From positions 1,116,001-1,180,000 of the forward strand of contig NZ_LN868939.1 of assembly GCF_001182745.1 (NCBI RefSeq): 64,000 nt of DNA. Reading direction: 5' to 3'. Every line of letters begins with the position of its first letter. The stretch's first letter is position 1. Made by a program: the position numbers and the translations under genes. The stretch is from Nocardia farcinica (GTDB lineage Bacteria > Actinomycetota > Actinomycetes > Mycobacteriales > Mycobacteriaceae). This document shows positions 11,594-19,146 of this stretch, one piece after another. A model generated the notes under the pieces. It had not been told where the DNA came from. It searched no databases and worked only from the letters and a program-made list of their open reading frames with translations.

Positions 11594-11660
11594 AGCGACA
11601 TCCTTCCAGCCCACCCGAAGGCAAGCCACATCAGGTGTCACCTACCCCTGCAGCAGCCCC

Positions 11661-11666
11661 CTTGGG
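11661..11666. repeat. Target-site duplication, right copy (CTTGGG)
   Basis: Right partner of the hexamer at 10396-10401. On the minus strand it supplies CCCAAG inside codons Thr-Gln of the interrupted regulator. Confidence 0.75.
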
Positions 11667-12057
11667 TGCGTCCCCGCGGAGTAACGGCACCCAGATTGGC
11701 CCGCCAGTGTGCGACCGTGGTCGTCTCCACGCCCAACAGGGCCGCGAACTCGCGGACCGACCTGCGCATTGCCTCTTGCAGTGCCGCAGCCTCGAATCCG
11801 GTCCACTCGCGACCTCTGACCATTCCCCCACCCGAGACGAAGCGATTCGAGCCGACAGCGACAACGGTACGCCAACACCACGCCAACGTGCGGCCATATG
11901 CGCCAAAAGTTTTGGGCGGCAAGGTAAAGGCAGCACCTGGTAGCGAGCGACGACGTGTGACGAGCGCATGACGCACCCGCTCGCCGAGGGCGGCGGGCCG
12001 GTGGCGAAAGCCCTCGCTGCCAGGTGCTCCCACTCGTACTGTGATGGAGGACTGCAG

Positions 12058-12351
12058 ATGCTCGCGGTCGGATGGATCGATCCGTCGTCACCGACACCGG
12101 AATGGGATGCCGCTCAGGTCCGTCGGTTGGCGCGGCGACTTGGTTTCCGATTGCGGTGGGCCGATCCCACATCGGTCCTCGGCCTGGCCGAACAGGTCGA
12201 GTCGGCGGGGGTCGACGCCGTGTTGCTTCCGTCGACCGGGCACGTCGACGCACTGACGCTGGACCGAATCATGGCGGTGGCCGACGTCGAATGCGCAACC
12301 CCGCGAGAGTCGTTCCCGCGGTGGTCGCCGATCGCCCGAGTCCGGCGATGA
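12058..12351 (+). CDS. Small protein of unknown function beside the XRE-TPR locus
   Basis: 97 residues from ATG 12058, chosen because GGAGG sits just upstream. It reads LAVGWIDPSSPTPEWDAAQVRRLARRLGFRLRW..., then alternating strands and helices ending DRIMAVADVECATPRESFPRW. The pattern loosely recalls the Rossmann-like N-terminal fold of serine resolvases (VDAVLLPSTGHVDALTLDRIM), but no catalytic serine motif is visible, so this is only a structural guess. It is divergent from the IS-split regulator, sharing a 234-bp intergenic region, and overlaps the next small gene by ATGA. Confidence 0.65.
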   Translation: MLAVGWIDPSSPTPEWDAAQVRRLARRLGFRLRWADPTSVLGLAEQVESAGVDAVLLPSTGHVDALTLDRIMAVADVECATPRESFPRWSPIARVRR

Positions 12352-12467
12352 GCATGGCTCAGCTCGGTCTGGCGTTTGTGGTGGGCTTACCACTCGGGGT
12401 GGTGCTGGCCATGATCTTCTGGCCGTCGGACTACGACGACCCACCTGGTCCGGGGCGACCGGATTGA
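12348..12467 (+). CDS. 39-residue single-pass membrane protein
   Basis: Begins ATG 12348, overlapping the upstream stop (ATGA), which argues for translational coupling. The peptide has a short N-terminus, a hydrophobic stretch (LGLAFVVGLPLGVVLAMIFW) long enough to span the membrane, and an acidic Pro-rich tail (PSDYDDPPGPGRPD). No family was recognised. Coupling to the 97-residue protein suggests a joint function at the membrane. Confidence 0.55.
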   Translation: MSMAQLGLAFVVGLPLGVVLAMIFWPSDYDDPPGPGRPD

Positions 12468-12499
12468 GCGCCGTGCGTCTCCCGATCCAGAGCGGCACC

Positions 12500-13732
12500 T
12501 CACCTGCCCAGGTGGATGGGGAAGTGGGACAGGTCGTTCTGGGTGAGGACGGGGAGGTTGGGGATCTGGTCGAGGGGGAGGGCGGGGTGGAGGTGGGGGA
12601 AGCGGGTGAACAGGGCGGGGAGGGCGATGGCGGCTTCCAGGCGGGCCAGGGCGGCGCCGGGGCAGATGTGCGGGCCGTGGCCGAAGGAGATGTGCCGGGC
12701 GGCGGTGGCGCGGGTGATGTCGAAGTCGTCGGCGTCGGCACCGTGCACGGTGGTGTCGCGGCCGATCGCGCGGTAGGACATGACCACGCCCTCGCCGCGC
12801 GGGATCACGGCGTCGCCGAGGTCGATGTCCTCGGTGGCGAAGCGCATCAGCAGATGGATGACGGGCCCGTCCCAGCGCAGGGTCTCTTCGATGGCGGTCT
12901 CCCAGCCGATCTCGCCGTCACGGACCAGCCGCAGCTGCTCGGGATGCGACAGCAGCGCGCGCACCGCGGTCAGGATCAGGCTCACGGTGGTTTCGTGGCC
13001 CGCGGCGACGAGCGCCTGGAGATTGCCGATCACCTCCTCCTCGGTGAGCGGCGTCTCCCCGTCGGTGGCGTAGATGAGTGCGGAGGTGAGGTCGTCGCCG
13101 GGTTCGGCGGTCTTGCGACGCACCATCTCGGTGAAGTATCCGTGCATCTCGTCGATCACCCGCAGCCGCTCGTCCTGCGGGGTGAGGATCGAGAAGAACG
13201 CCTTGTACCAGGTGAGCAGCTGTTGCTGGTCCTCGCTCGGCACCCCCATCAGCGCGCTGATCACCCGCATCGGCAGCGGGTAGGCGAACACCGATTTCAG
13301 ATCCACCACCGCGCCGTCGGCGCCCGCGCGCTCGAGGTCGTCGAGCAGCTCGGCGACGTAACGTTCGATGGTCGGCTTCAGCGCGTCGAGGCGGCGCCGG
13401 GTCAGCGCCTGGGTGGTCTTGATGCGCAGGCGGCGGTGTTCCGGGCCGTCCACGGTGAACATCGAGCGGTCCACGTCGATCATGCCGATCAGCGGCCACT
13501 GCCTGGTCACCGTGCCGGACTGCCACAGCGACCAGGCGTTGATGTCCTTGACCAGCCTGGTGTCGGCGAGCAGCTGCCTGGCCAGCGTGTGACCGGTGAC
13601 GGCGAGGGCGGGAACGCCGAGCAGGTCGATCCTGGTGAGCGGGCCGGCCGCGCGCAAGCGGCTGGTCTCCCCGGCCAGGTCGGTGATCATCGGGTCGATG
13701 ATGAGGGTGTCCGAATGGGGGCAGGCGTTCAC
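12500..13732 (-). CDS. Cytochrome P450, last gene of the conservon (CvnF-like)
   Basis: 410-residue soluble bacterial P450 with all canonical elements: I-helix AAGHETT, K-helix ExxR as EETLR, and heme-thiolate loop FGHGPHICPG. GTG 13732 overlaps the upstream P450 stop (GTGA), so it is translationally coupled; the frame's longer extension runs into that gene and is not used. Conservon operons in Streptomyces often end in one or two P450s. The substrate is unknown. It converges on the small membrane-protein gene. Confidence 0.92.
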   Translation of the reverse strand: MNACPHSDTLIIDPMITDLAGETSRLRAAGPLTRIDLLGVPALAVTGHTLARQLLADTRLVKDINAWSLWQSGTVTRQWPLIGMIDVDRSMFTVDGPEHRRLRIKTTQALTRRRLDALKPTIERYVAELLDDLERAGADGAVVDLKSVFAYPLPMRVISALMGVPSEDQQQLLTWYKAFFSILTPQDERLRVIDEMHGYFTEMVRRKTAEPGDDLTSALIYATDGETPLTEEEVIGNLQALVAAGHETTVSLILTAVRALLSHPEQLRLVRDGEIGWETAIEETLRWDGPVIHLLMRFATEDIDLGDAVIPRGEGVVMSYRAIGRDTTVHGADADDFDITRATAARHISFGHGPHICPGAALARLEAAIALPALFTRFPHLHPALPLDQIPNLPVLTQNDLSHFPIHLGR

Positions 13733-15003
13733 GAGAATCCTCCGACGGCGGGAACGGGAGTGAAGTGGACCGGCAGCGAGACCATTCCGCGCAGGAACGG
13801 AGACGGGCGGCGGGTCAGGTCGGGCACCGCGACGGCCAGATCGATGTCGGGCAGCCGGTCCAGCAGCACCTCGATGGCGGTCCGGGCGATCACCTCGGCC
13901 ATCTGCTGCGCCGGGAACGGGCAACGGTATTCGCCGTGGCTGAACGCGAAATGCGCGCTGTTGCCGGTCTGCGCCGGTTCGGCGCCCGCACCGGCGAACT
14001 GGCGCACGTGCGGGTCGGCGTTGGCCGCGGCCAGGCCGAGCAGCAGCATGTCGCCGGAACGGATCACCTGATCGCCCAGGCGGGTGTCGCGGGCGGCCCA
14101 GCGCCCGGCCAGGATCTGGGTGGGGGTGTCCTCCCAGAGCACCTCGTTCATGGCCTGGCCGATGCTGTGCCTGCCGCCGCCCAGCGCGGCGGCGAACCGG
14201 TCGTCGGTGAGCATCAGGCGCACCGAGTTGCCGATCCAGTCCGCGGTGGGCAGGTGCCCGGCTGCGGTGACCGCCATCAGGTCGAGCACGTACTCCTCGT
14301 CGGTGAACGTGTCGTGATGGGCGAGCATCCGGGTGACCAGGTCGTCGCCGCGGCGGCCGCGCGCCAGCGCGAGCAACCGGCCCATCTGCTCACCGAAGGC
14401 CAGGTGCGCCGACTGCGCGTCGGCGCCGCCGTCGGCCAGCGCCTTCATCGTCCAGGCCAGGTGCGGGCCGTCCTCGGCGGGGAAACCGAGCACCGAGGCC
14501 AGTGCGAGCACCGGCAGCGGCTCGGCGTATTCGGCCACCAGGTCGGCGCGCCCGCGCCCGCAGAAACCGTCGATGAGCCGGTCGGCGAGGTCTTCCACGG
14601 TGCGGCGCAGCGCGAACGGGTCCACCGCGTCCAGGGCGGGTTCGACCATCGCCAGGTGCCTGCGGTGTTCGGCGCCCGCGGTGAAGTAGATCGAGGGCAT
14701 CGGCCTGCCGACCATCGGCAGCAGCGGCCAGTCCTCGGCGATGTTCGGCCACTGGTTCCACCGGCCGACATCGCGGGGGAACAGCTCCGGGTCGCTGGTG
14801 ACCTGGTGCAGCTCGCGATAACCGATCACCAGCCAGGCCGGGATGCCGCCGACCAGTTCGACCGGGACGACCGGGCCGTGGTCGCGGCGCATCCGGCTGT
14901 AGAGGTCGTGCGGGTCGCCGTGGAAAACGGGGCCGTTCAGCGGTACCGCGTTCCGGTGCGCGGGGCAGCCACCCGGGGCGGTGGTGAGATCGGGGACGTT
15001 CAC
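13729..15003 (-). CDS. Cytochrome P450-like protein of the conservon (CvnE-like), degenerate catalytic motifs
   Basis: 424 residues with the P450 fold and a heme loop FSHGEYRCPF keeping the cysteine ligand. However the K-helix ExxR is EVLW (Arg replaced by Trp) and the I-helix reads AGHLPT where active P450s have AGHETT, so both the salt-bridge Arg and the acid-alcohol proton-relay pair are missing. ATG 15003 overlaps the GTPase stop (ATGA). It may be a heme-binding sensor or partner rather than a monooxygenase. Family membership is firm, the loss of activity is inference. Confidence 0.88.
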   Translation of the reverse strand: MNVPDLTTAPGGCPAHRNAVPLNGPVFHGDPHDLYSRMRRDHGPVVPVELVGGIPAWLVIGYRELHQVTSDPELFPRDVGRWNQWPNIAEDWPLLPMVGRPMPSIYFTAGAEHRRHLAMVEPALDAVDPFALRRTVEDLADRLIDGFCGRGRADLVAEYAEPLPVLALASVLGFPAEDGPHLAWTMKALADGGADAQSAHLAFGEQMGRLLALARGRRGDDLVTRMLAHHDTFTDEEYVLDLMAVTAAGHLPTADWIGNSVRLMLTDDRFAAALGGGRHSIGQAMNEVLWEDTPTQILAGRWAARDTRLGDQVIRSGDMLLLGLAAANADPHVRQFAGAGAEPAQTGNSAHFAFSHGEYRCPFPAQQMAEVIARTAIEVLLDRLPDIDLAVAVPDLTRRPSPFLRGMVSLPVHFTPVPAVGGFS

Positions 15004-15653
15004 GCCGGGCCCCCCGAGGACCGGACCGGTTGCGGTGCGGTGACCGACGACATCTGCCTGGTGCGCGCGTAGAGCTGCTCGACCAGGGTGACGAGCACGC
15101 GCTTGCAGGATTCGCGTGAGCGGGCATCACAGTCCAGCAGCGGCACGTCCGGGTCGAGGTCGAGCGCCTCGCGCACGCTGTCGAGCTGCTGCGGCGCGCC
15201 GCCGAAGTTGTTGCACGCCACCACGAATGCGGTGCCCTGGTGCTCGAGCCGGTCGATGGCGTACCAGGAGTCGGCGATGCGGCGGCGGTCGACGAGCACG
15301 ATCGCGCCGAGCGCGCCGGCGAACAACCGGTCCCACAGGAACCAGAACCGTTGCTGCCCGGGCGCACCGAACAGATACAGCACGTTCTCGGCGTCGATGG
15401 TGATGCGGCCGAAGTCGAAGGCCACCGTGGTGGTCGACTTCCCCGGCGCGGCGGTGGGGTCGTCGATGCCGATGCCCGCGTCGGTCATGGTGGCTTCGGT
15501 GTCGAGCGGCCGGATCTCGCTGACCGAGCGGACCATCGTGGTCTTGCCGACGCCGAATCCGCCCACGATGACGATCTTCAGGCCCTGGCTCGCGGTGCCG
15601 AGCAACGGAGCCTGGGCACGGGCGGGGGTGTTCTCAGAGACTACGGAGTCCAA
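15000..15653 (-). CDS. Conservon small GTPase (CvnD-like)
   Basis: 217-residue Ras-like GTP/ATP-binding protein with Walker A GGFGVGKTT near residue 32, a switch region ending TTTVAFDFGRI, the G3-like GAPGQQRF, and VACNNF in the NKxD region. In conservons this GTPase works with the roadblock protein and the kinase-like protein at the membrane. The TTG start at 15653 lies within the last codons of the DUF742 gene, overlapping by 20 bp, consistent with coupling. Confidence 0.9.
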   Translation of the reverse strand: MDSVVSENTPARAQAPLLGTASQGLKIVIVGGFGVGKTTMVRSVSEIRPLDTEATMTDAGIGIDDPTAAPGKSTTTVAFDFGRITIDAENVLYLFGAPGQQRFWFLWDRLFAGALGAIVLVDRRRIADSWYAIDRLEHQGTAFVVACNNFGGAPQQLDSVREALDLDPDVPLLDCDARSRESCKRVLVTLVEQLYARTRQMSSVTAPQPVRSSGGPA

Positions 15654-15987
15654 CGAGCACCTTCTCGAGGGTGGAGGAGTCGAGCACCAGGTGGTCGCCG
15701 ACGCGTCGTGGATGACGCACGGTGATCTTGCCCGCGTGCAGCAGGTCTGAGAGCAGGATCGTGGTGATGCCGACCGGTAGCCGCAACTCGGCCGCGACCT
15801 CCACCACCGAGGTCGGGGCTTGGCACATGCGCAGGATCACCGCGTGCTCCGACGGCATGCCCGGGGCCGGCGCCGATTCGCTGACCACCAGCGTCACCAG
15901 GTCGAAGGCGTCGGAATCGGGTCGGCTCCGCCCGCCGGTGAGGGTGTAGAGCCGGTCGGGGTCGTCGTCGCGGCCTGGCCTGCTCAC
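15634..15987 (-). CDS. DUF742 protein (CvnC-like)
   Basis: 117 residues carrying the DUF742 pattern: RLYTLTGGRSRP..DLVTLV, a middle AVILRMCQAPTSVVEVAAELRLPVGITTILLSDL resembling a winged-helix element, and KVLVGLRSL at the C-terminus. Start GTG 15987 overlaps the roadblock stop (GTGA). DUF742 proteins occur almost only in conservons and are thought to link the complex to output; the role here is inferred from context. Confidence 0.9.
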   Translation of the reverse strand: MSRPGRDDDPDRLYTLTGGRSRPDSDAFDLVTLVVSESAPAPGMPSEHAVILRMCQAPTSVVEVAAELRLPVGITTILLSDLLHAGKITVRHPRRVGDHLVLDSSTLEKVLVGLRSL

Positions 15988-16400
15988 GACCGGCTCGCTC
16001 CCGCGACCCGCGGCGCCGCCGACAGCTGGTCGCCGAGCTGTTCGACCAGCTCGCGCATGTTGTGCCCGACCAGTCCGGCATCGGCCTCCTCCTCGGCGAG
16101 CACCGCCAGGTGCGCGCCGAGGCCGGCTTCGACGATGAACAGGATGCCGCCGTAGAACTCGGTCATCGACTGGCGCACTCCGCTGCGGCCGTCGCCGAAT
16201 TCGGCGGAGGCGCCGTGGGCGAGGCTCTGGATGCCCGCCGCGATCGCGGCCAGCTGGTCGGCCTGGTCGATGGTGAGTTCGGGGGTGTGGCAGATCTTCA
16301 GTCCGTCGCCGGACAGCAGCAGCGCGTGTCTGCTCTGCGGGGTCCGGTGCAGCAATTGCTCCAGCAACCAGCCGAGCTGGGCGGGACTCGCGGAATTCAT
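15984..16400 (-). CDS. Roadblock/LC7-domain protein (CvnB-like)
   Basis: 138 residues with a single roadblock/LC7 fold: LGWLLEQLLHRTPQSRHALLLSGDGLKI, then ADQLAAIAAGIQSLAHGASAEFG and HLAVLAEEEADAGLVGHNMRELVEQLG. Such proteins regulate small GTPases, matching the GTPase two genes downstream. ATG 16400 overlaps the kinase stop (ATGA). Confidence 0.92.
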   Translation of the reverse strand: MNSASPAQLGWLLEQLLHRTPQSRHALLLSGDGLKICHTPELTIDQADQLAAIAAGIQSLAHGASAEFGDGRSGVRQSMTEFYGGILFIVEAGLGAHLAVLAEEEADAGLVGHNMRELVEQLGDQLSAAPRVAGASRS

Positions 16401-17809
16401 CGTTCGTTCTCCAGTGCGACGGGCGTGGACGGTGGCGCCTGGTCCTCGGTGTCGCGTCCGGCGACGGCACGCTGGAAGGCTCCCAAGGCAGCGGGCCGCG
16501 CGGACGACGTCGTCGGCGCGGCGGGGGTGCGGACGGTGGCGGCGCCGGGGCGGCGCTCGACGAGTCCCTCCGGATGGGCGGCGGCCAGGGTGCGGCCGCG
16601 CTGCCGCTTGGGCAGGGGTGCGTCCGCCCCGGACACCACGACGGGTTCGGGCTCGGATGCCGCGGCGGGCCGCCCGGCGGGCAGCGACGCGGGCTCGACG
16701 CGTGCGAGCCGGGCGGTGAGCTCGCGCGGCACCACCACCACGACGGCGGTGCCGCCGATGGCCGAGGGCCGGTAGGAGACGGTGAGCCCGTGCTTGCGGG
16801 CCAGGTGCCCGACCACCGCGAGACCGAGGCGGGTGCCGGTGAGCGCGGCCAGGTCGGCGTCGGCCTGACTGTCACCGTCGCGGGCGCCGGACACGGCGAG
16901 TTCGGCACGGCGCAAGGCGGATTCGCTCATCACCAGGCCGCTGTCCTCGATGGTGACCACCACACCCGCGGGCACCTCGGAGGCGTAGACGTGCACCTCC
17001 GTGGTGGGCGGGGAGAAGTTGCACGCGTTGTCGAGCAGTTCCGCCAGTGCGTGCATCACGCCCTCGGCGGCGTGCCCGGCGACGGCGATCTCGGCGACCG
17101 CGCGCAGCCGCACCCGCTGGTAGCCGGCGACCCGGCCCATCGCGCCGCGCAGGATCGACTCCATGCTGATCGGCTTGGCCCAGCGCCGCCCCGAGCGTGC
17201 GCCGCTGAGCACCGCGATGCTGTCGGCCAGGCGGCCCGCCTGGGCGGTGCGGTGATCGAGCAGCAGCAGATCGGCCAGCACCTTCGGGTCGTCGTGGCGG
17301 TGTTCCATCTCCCGCAGTTCGGCCAGCATGGCGGTGGTCATGGCCTGGATGCGGCCCGCCGCGCCCGCGAAGGCGGCCAGCGCGGCGGTGCGGTGGTGTT
17401 CGTCCCGGCGCGCCACCTCGATCGCCCGGGTGGTCGCCGCGCGCTCCTCGGCGATCATGGATTCCACTGCCGCGGCGCGCTTCTCGGCCTCGAGGCGCTG
17501 GTCCTCGGCGGCGTCGCGGTGGAGTTCGGCGGCCGCCGCGGCGCGCAGCGCCGACCGCGCCTTCCTGCGGTACCACACCGCGGCGAGCAGCGCCGCGGTG
17601 ACGAGCACGCCGAGTGCCGCGCCGGTGGCGGCGAACGGGATGCGCAGCCGCTCCTGCGGGATCAGCGACATGGCCGCGGCGGCCGGTCCGGCGCCGAGGG
17701 CGAGACCGAGGACGGGGATCACGACGAAGGCTGCTCGTCCTGGCTCCCCGGAGACCGCGGCCCCGTCGGCCGACGGCATGGATGACTCTGACACGTCCTG
17801 CACTTTCAC
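16397..17809 (-). CDS. Membrane-associated sensor kinase-like ATPase (CvnA-like)
   Basis: About 470 residues: N-terminal hydrophobic segments (FVVIPVLGLALGAGPAAAAM and FAATGAALGVLVTAALLAAVWY), a coiled-coil helical stretch with a dimerisation-like region (LLLLDHRTAQAGRLADSIAVLSG), and a HATPase_c domain with N box ELLDNACNF, G1-like EDSG and a G2-like TGTRLGLAVV. A Pro/Ala-rich tail follows. The start is uncertain: GTG 17809 is used, ATG 17779 is also possible, neither with a clear ribosome binding site. It heads the conservon operon; the promoter should lie in 17810-17970. Confidence 0.88.
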   Translation of the reverse strand: MKVQDVSESSMPSADGAAVSGEPGRAAFVVIPVLGLALGAGPAAAAMSLIPQERLRIPFAATGAALGVLVTAALLAAVWYRRKARSALRAAAAAELHRDAAEDQRLEAEKRAAAVESMIAEERAATTRAIEVARRDEHHRTAALAAFAGAAGRIQAMTTAMLAELREMEHRHDDPKVLADLLLLDHRTAQAGRLADSIAVLSGARSGRRWAKPISMESILRGAMGRVAGYQRVRLRAVAEIAVAGHAAEGVMHALAELLDNACNFSPPTTEVHVYASEVPAGVVVTIEDSGLVMSESALRRAELAVSGARDGDSQADADLAALTGTRLGLAVVGHLARKHGLTVSYRPSAIGGTAVVVVVPRELTARLARVEPASLPAGRPAAASEPEPVVVSGADAPLPKRQRGRTLAAAHPEGLVERRPGAATVRTPAAPTTSSARPAALGAFQRAVAGRDTEDQAPPSTPVALENER

Positions 17810-17970
17810 GCTCGCGGGAACCGCGCGAACGCCCGGCGATCCCCTTCTGCGTCGCCGAGTGCGATCGAAATCCACCCCCCGACAAGCAGTTACCGCGCAC
17901 GAGCATAACCACGGCGGTGGGTCGCTGCCACCCGAACGGAAACGCGCTGGCAGGGTGGGTCGCCCGGTGT

Positions 17971-19146
17971 TCAGCCCGCCCGCGGGGCGGGCCGGACGCG
18001 CCCGCGGACCTCCCCGAGACCCAGCCGCGTGCCGTCCGGACCCGGCGCTGTCGCGGTGATGACCACCTCGTCGCCGTCCTCCAGGAAGGTGCGCACCGAA
18101 TCGCCGACGTGAATGGGCACGGTTGCGCCCCAACTCATTTCGATGAACGACCCGTAGGTGTCCGGTTCCGGCCCGGAGACCGTGCCCGACGCGAACAGAT
18201 CACCGGGCCGGGTGCCCGCGCCGTTGGCGGTGAGATGCGCGAGCATCTGCGCGGGCGACCAGTACATCCGGGCGTAGGGCGGACGGGAGACCTGGTGCCC
18301 GTTCCAGTGCACGGCCAGCTCGATGTCGAGGCTCCACGGGTCACTCGCCCGCAGATAGGGCACGGGGACCGGATGCTGGGGCGGCAACGGAATCCGCGCG
18401 TGGGTCAGCGCTGCCAGCGGAGTCACCCAGGCCGCCATCGAGGTGGCGAAGGACTTGCCGAGGAAGGGGCCGAGCGGCTGGTATTCCCAGGCCTGGATGT
18501 CGCGCGCGGACCAGTCGTCGACCAGGGCGACGCCGAACAGGTGCGCCTCGGCGTCGTCGACGGCGATCGAGGTACCGGTCGGGGAACCGACCCCGATCAC
18601 GAAACCCAGCTCGGCTTCGATGTCCAGCCGCGTGGTCGGACCGAAAACCGGTGTGTCCGAGTCGGTTCGGCGTTGCCCGCGCGGCCGGACGATGTCGGTG
18701 CCCGAGACCACGACGGTGCCCGCGCGTCCGTGATAGCCGACCGGCAGATGCCGCCAGTTCGGCAGCAGCGGTTCGCTGCCCGGCCGCAGCAGCCTGCCGA
18801 GGTTGGTGGCATGATCGATGCTGGCGTAGAAGTCGACGTAGTCGCCGATCCGGACGGGCAGGTCGAGCCGCACGGTGTCGAGGCGGTGCACCGCGGCGTC
18901 GGGCACCTGGCCGTCGACCAGCTCGCGCACCCGCTCGCGGGTGCTGTGCCAGCGCGGCGGTCCGGCGGCGAGGAAGGGGTTCAGCTCCGGCTGCGCGAAG
19001 AGCGGATCCGCCAGCGCCACAGCCAGATCGATGACGTGCTCACCGAGCCGCACGCCCACCCGCGGTGGCCCGCCCGGTGGGGCGAACACACCGTAGGGCA
19101 GGTTGTCCGGGCCGAAGACGGAGTCGGCGGGCACCTCGATCCTCAT
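17971..19146 (-). CDS. fahA: Fumarylacetoacetase
   Basis: 391-residue FAH, the last step of tyrosine/homogentisate breakdown, yielding fumarate and acetoacetate. Visible are the SH3-like N-terminal domain (MRIEVPADSVFGPDNLPYGVF), YVDFYASIDHATNLGRLLRP, the metal-site region RLDIEAELGFVIG, and VDDWSARDIQAWEYQPLGPFLGKSF. ATG 19146 overlaps the homogentisate dioxygenase stop (ATGA), so the two are translated together. Confidence 0.96.
   Translation of the reverse strand: MRIEVPADSVFGPDNLPYGVFAPPGGPPRVGVRLGEHVIDLAVALADPLFAQPELNPFLAAGPPRWHSTRERVRELVDGQVPDAAVHRLDTVRLDLPVRIGDYVDFYASIDHATNLGRLLRPGSEPLLPNWRHLPVGYHGRAGTVVVSGTDIVRPRGQRRTDSDTPVFGPTTRLDIEAELGFVIGVGSPTGTSIAVDDAEAHLFGVALVDDWSARDIQAWEYQPLGPFLGKSFATSMAAWVTPLAALTHARIPLPPQHPVPVPYLRASDPWSLDIELAVHWNGHQVSRPPYARMYWSPAQMLAHLTANGAGTRPGDLFASGTVSGPEPDTYGSFIEMSWGATVPIHVGDSVRTFLEDGDEVVITATAPGPDGTRLGLGEVRGRVRPAPRAG

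Larger units (their letters stand above)
10402..11660 (-). mobile_element. IS3-family insertion sequence, about 1.26 kb, intact-looking
   Basis: Holds OrfA and OrfB in the standard IS3 arrangement. The ends are related inverted sequences: left inward has CTGATGCAGG, four bases, then GGTGACA; right inward has CTGCTGCAGG, four bases, then GGTGACA. Exact ends are uncertain by a few bases because the inverted repeats sit at slightly different offsets from the flanking CTTGGG copies. Both reading frames are undamaged, suggesting recent arrival. Confidence 0.85.
9224..11823 (-). pseudogene. XRE-family HTH-TPR regulator, split by an IS3-family element
   Basis: The N-terminal piece (11823 to 11661) encodes an HTH segment, SVREFAALLGVETTTVAHWRANLGAVTPRGRTQ. 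The rest (10396 to 9224) encodes AILDTAYEQRATPADRSRFEQI and a long TPR-like helical region. Between them sits the IS, flanked by CTTGGG on both sides. Removing the element and one repeat copy joins RTQ to AILDTA in frame and gives 444 residues, a normal length for actinobacterial XRE-TPR regulators. As it stands the 5' part can only make a 61-residue HTH peptide and the 3' part lacks DNA binding. The native promoter should lie in 11824-12057, shared with the divergent small genes. Confidence 0.85.

Noticed and set aside
10419..11640. IS ends placed at the inner TGACA/TGTCA pair
   Set aside because: Inverted similarity continues outward (CTGnTGCAGG), no target duplication flanks the inner ends and the regulator frame is not restored; the outer ends with CTTGGG repeats satisfy all three.
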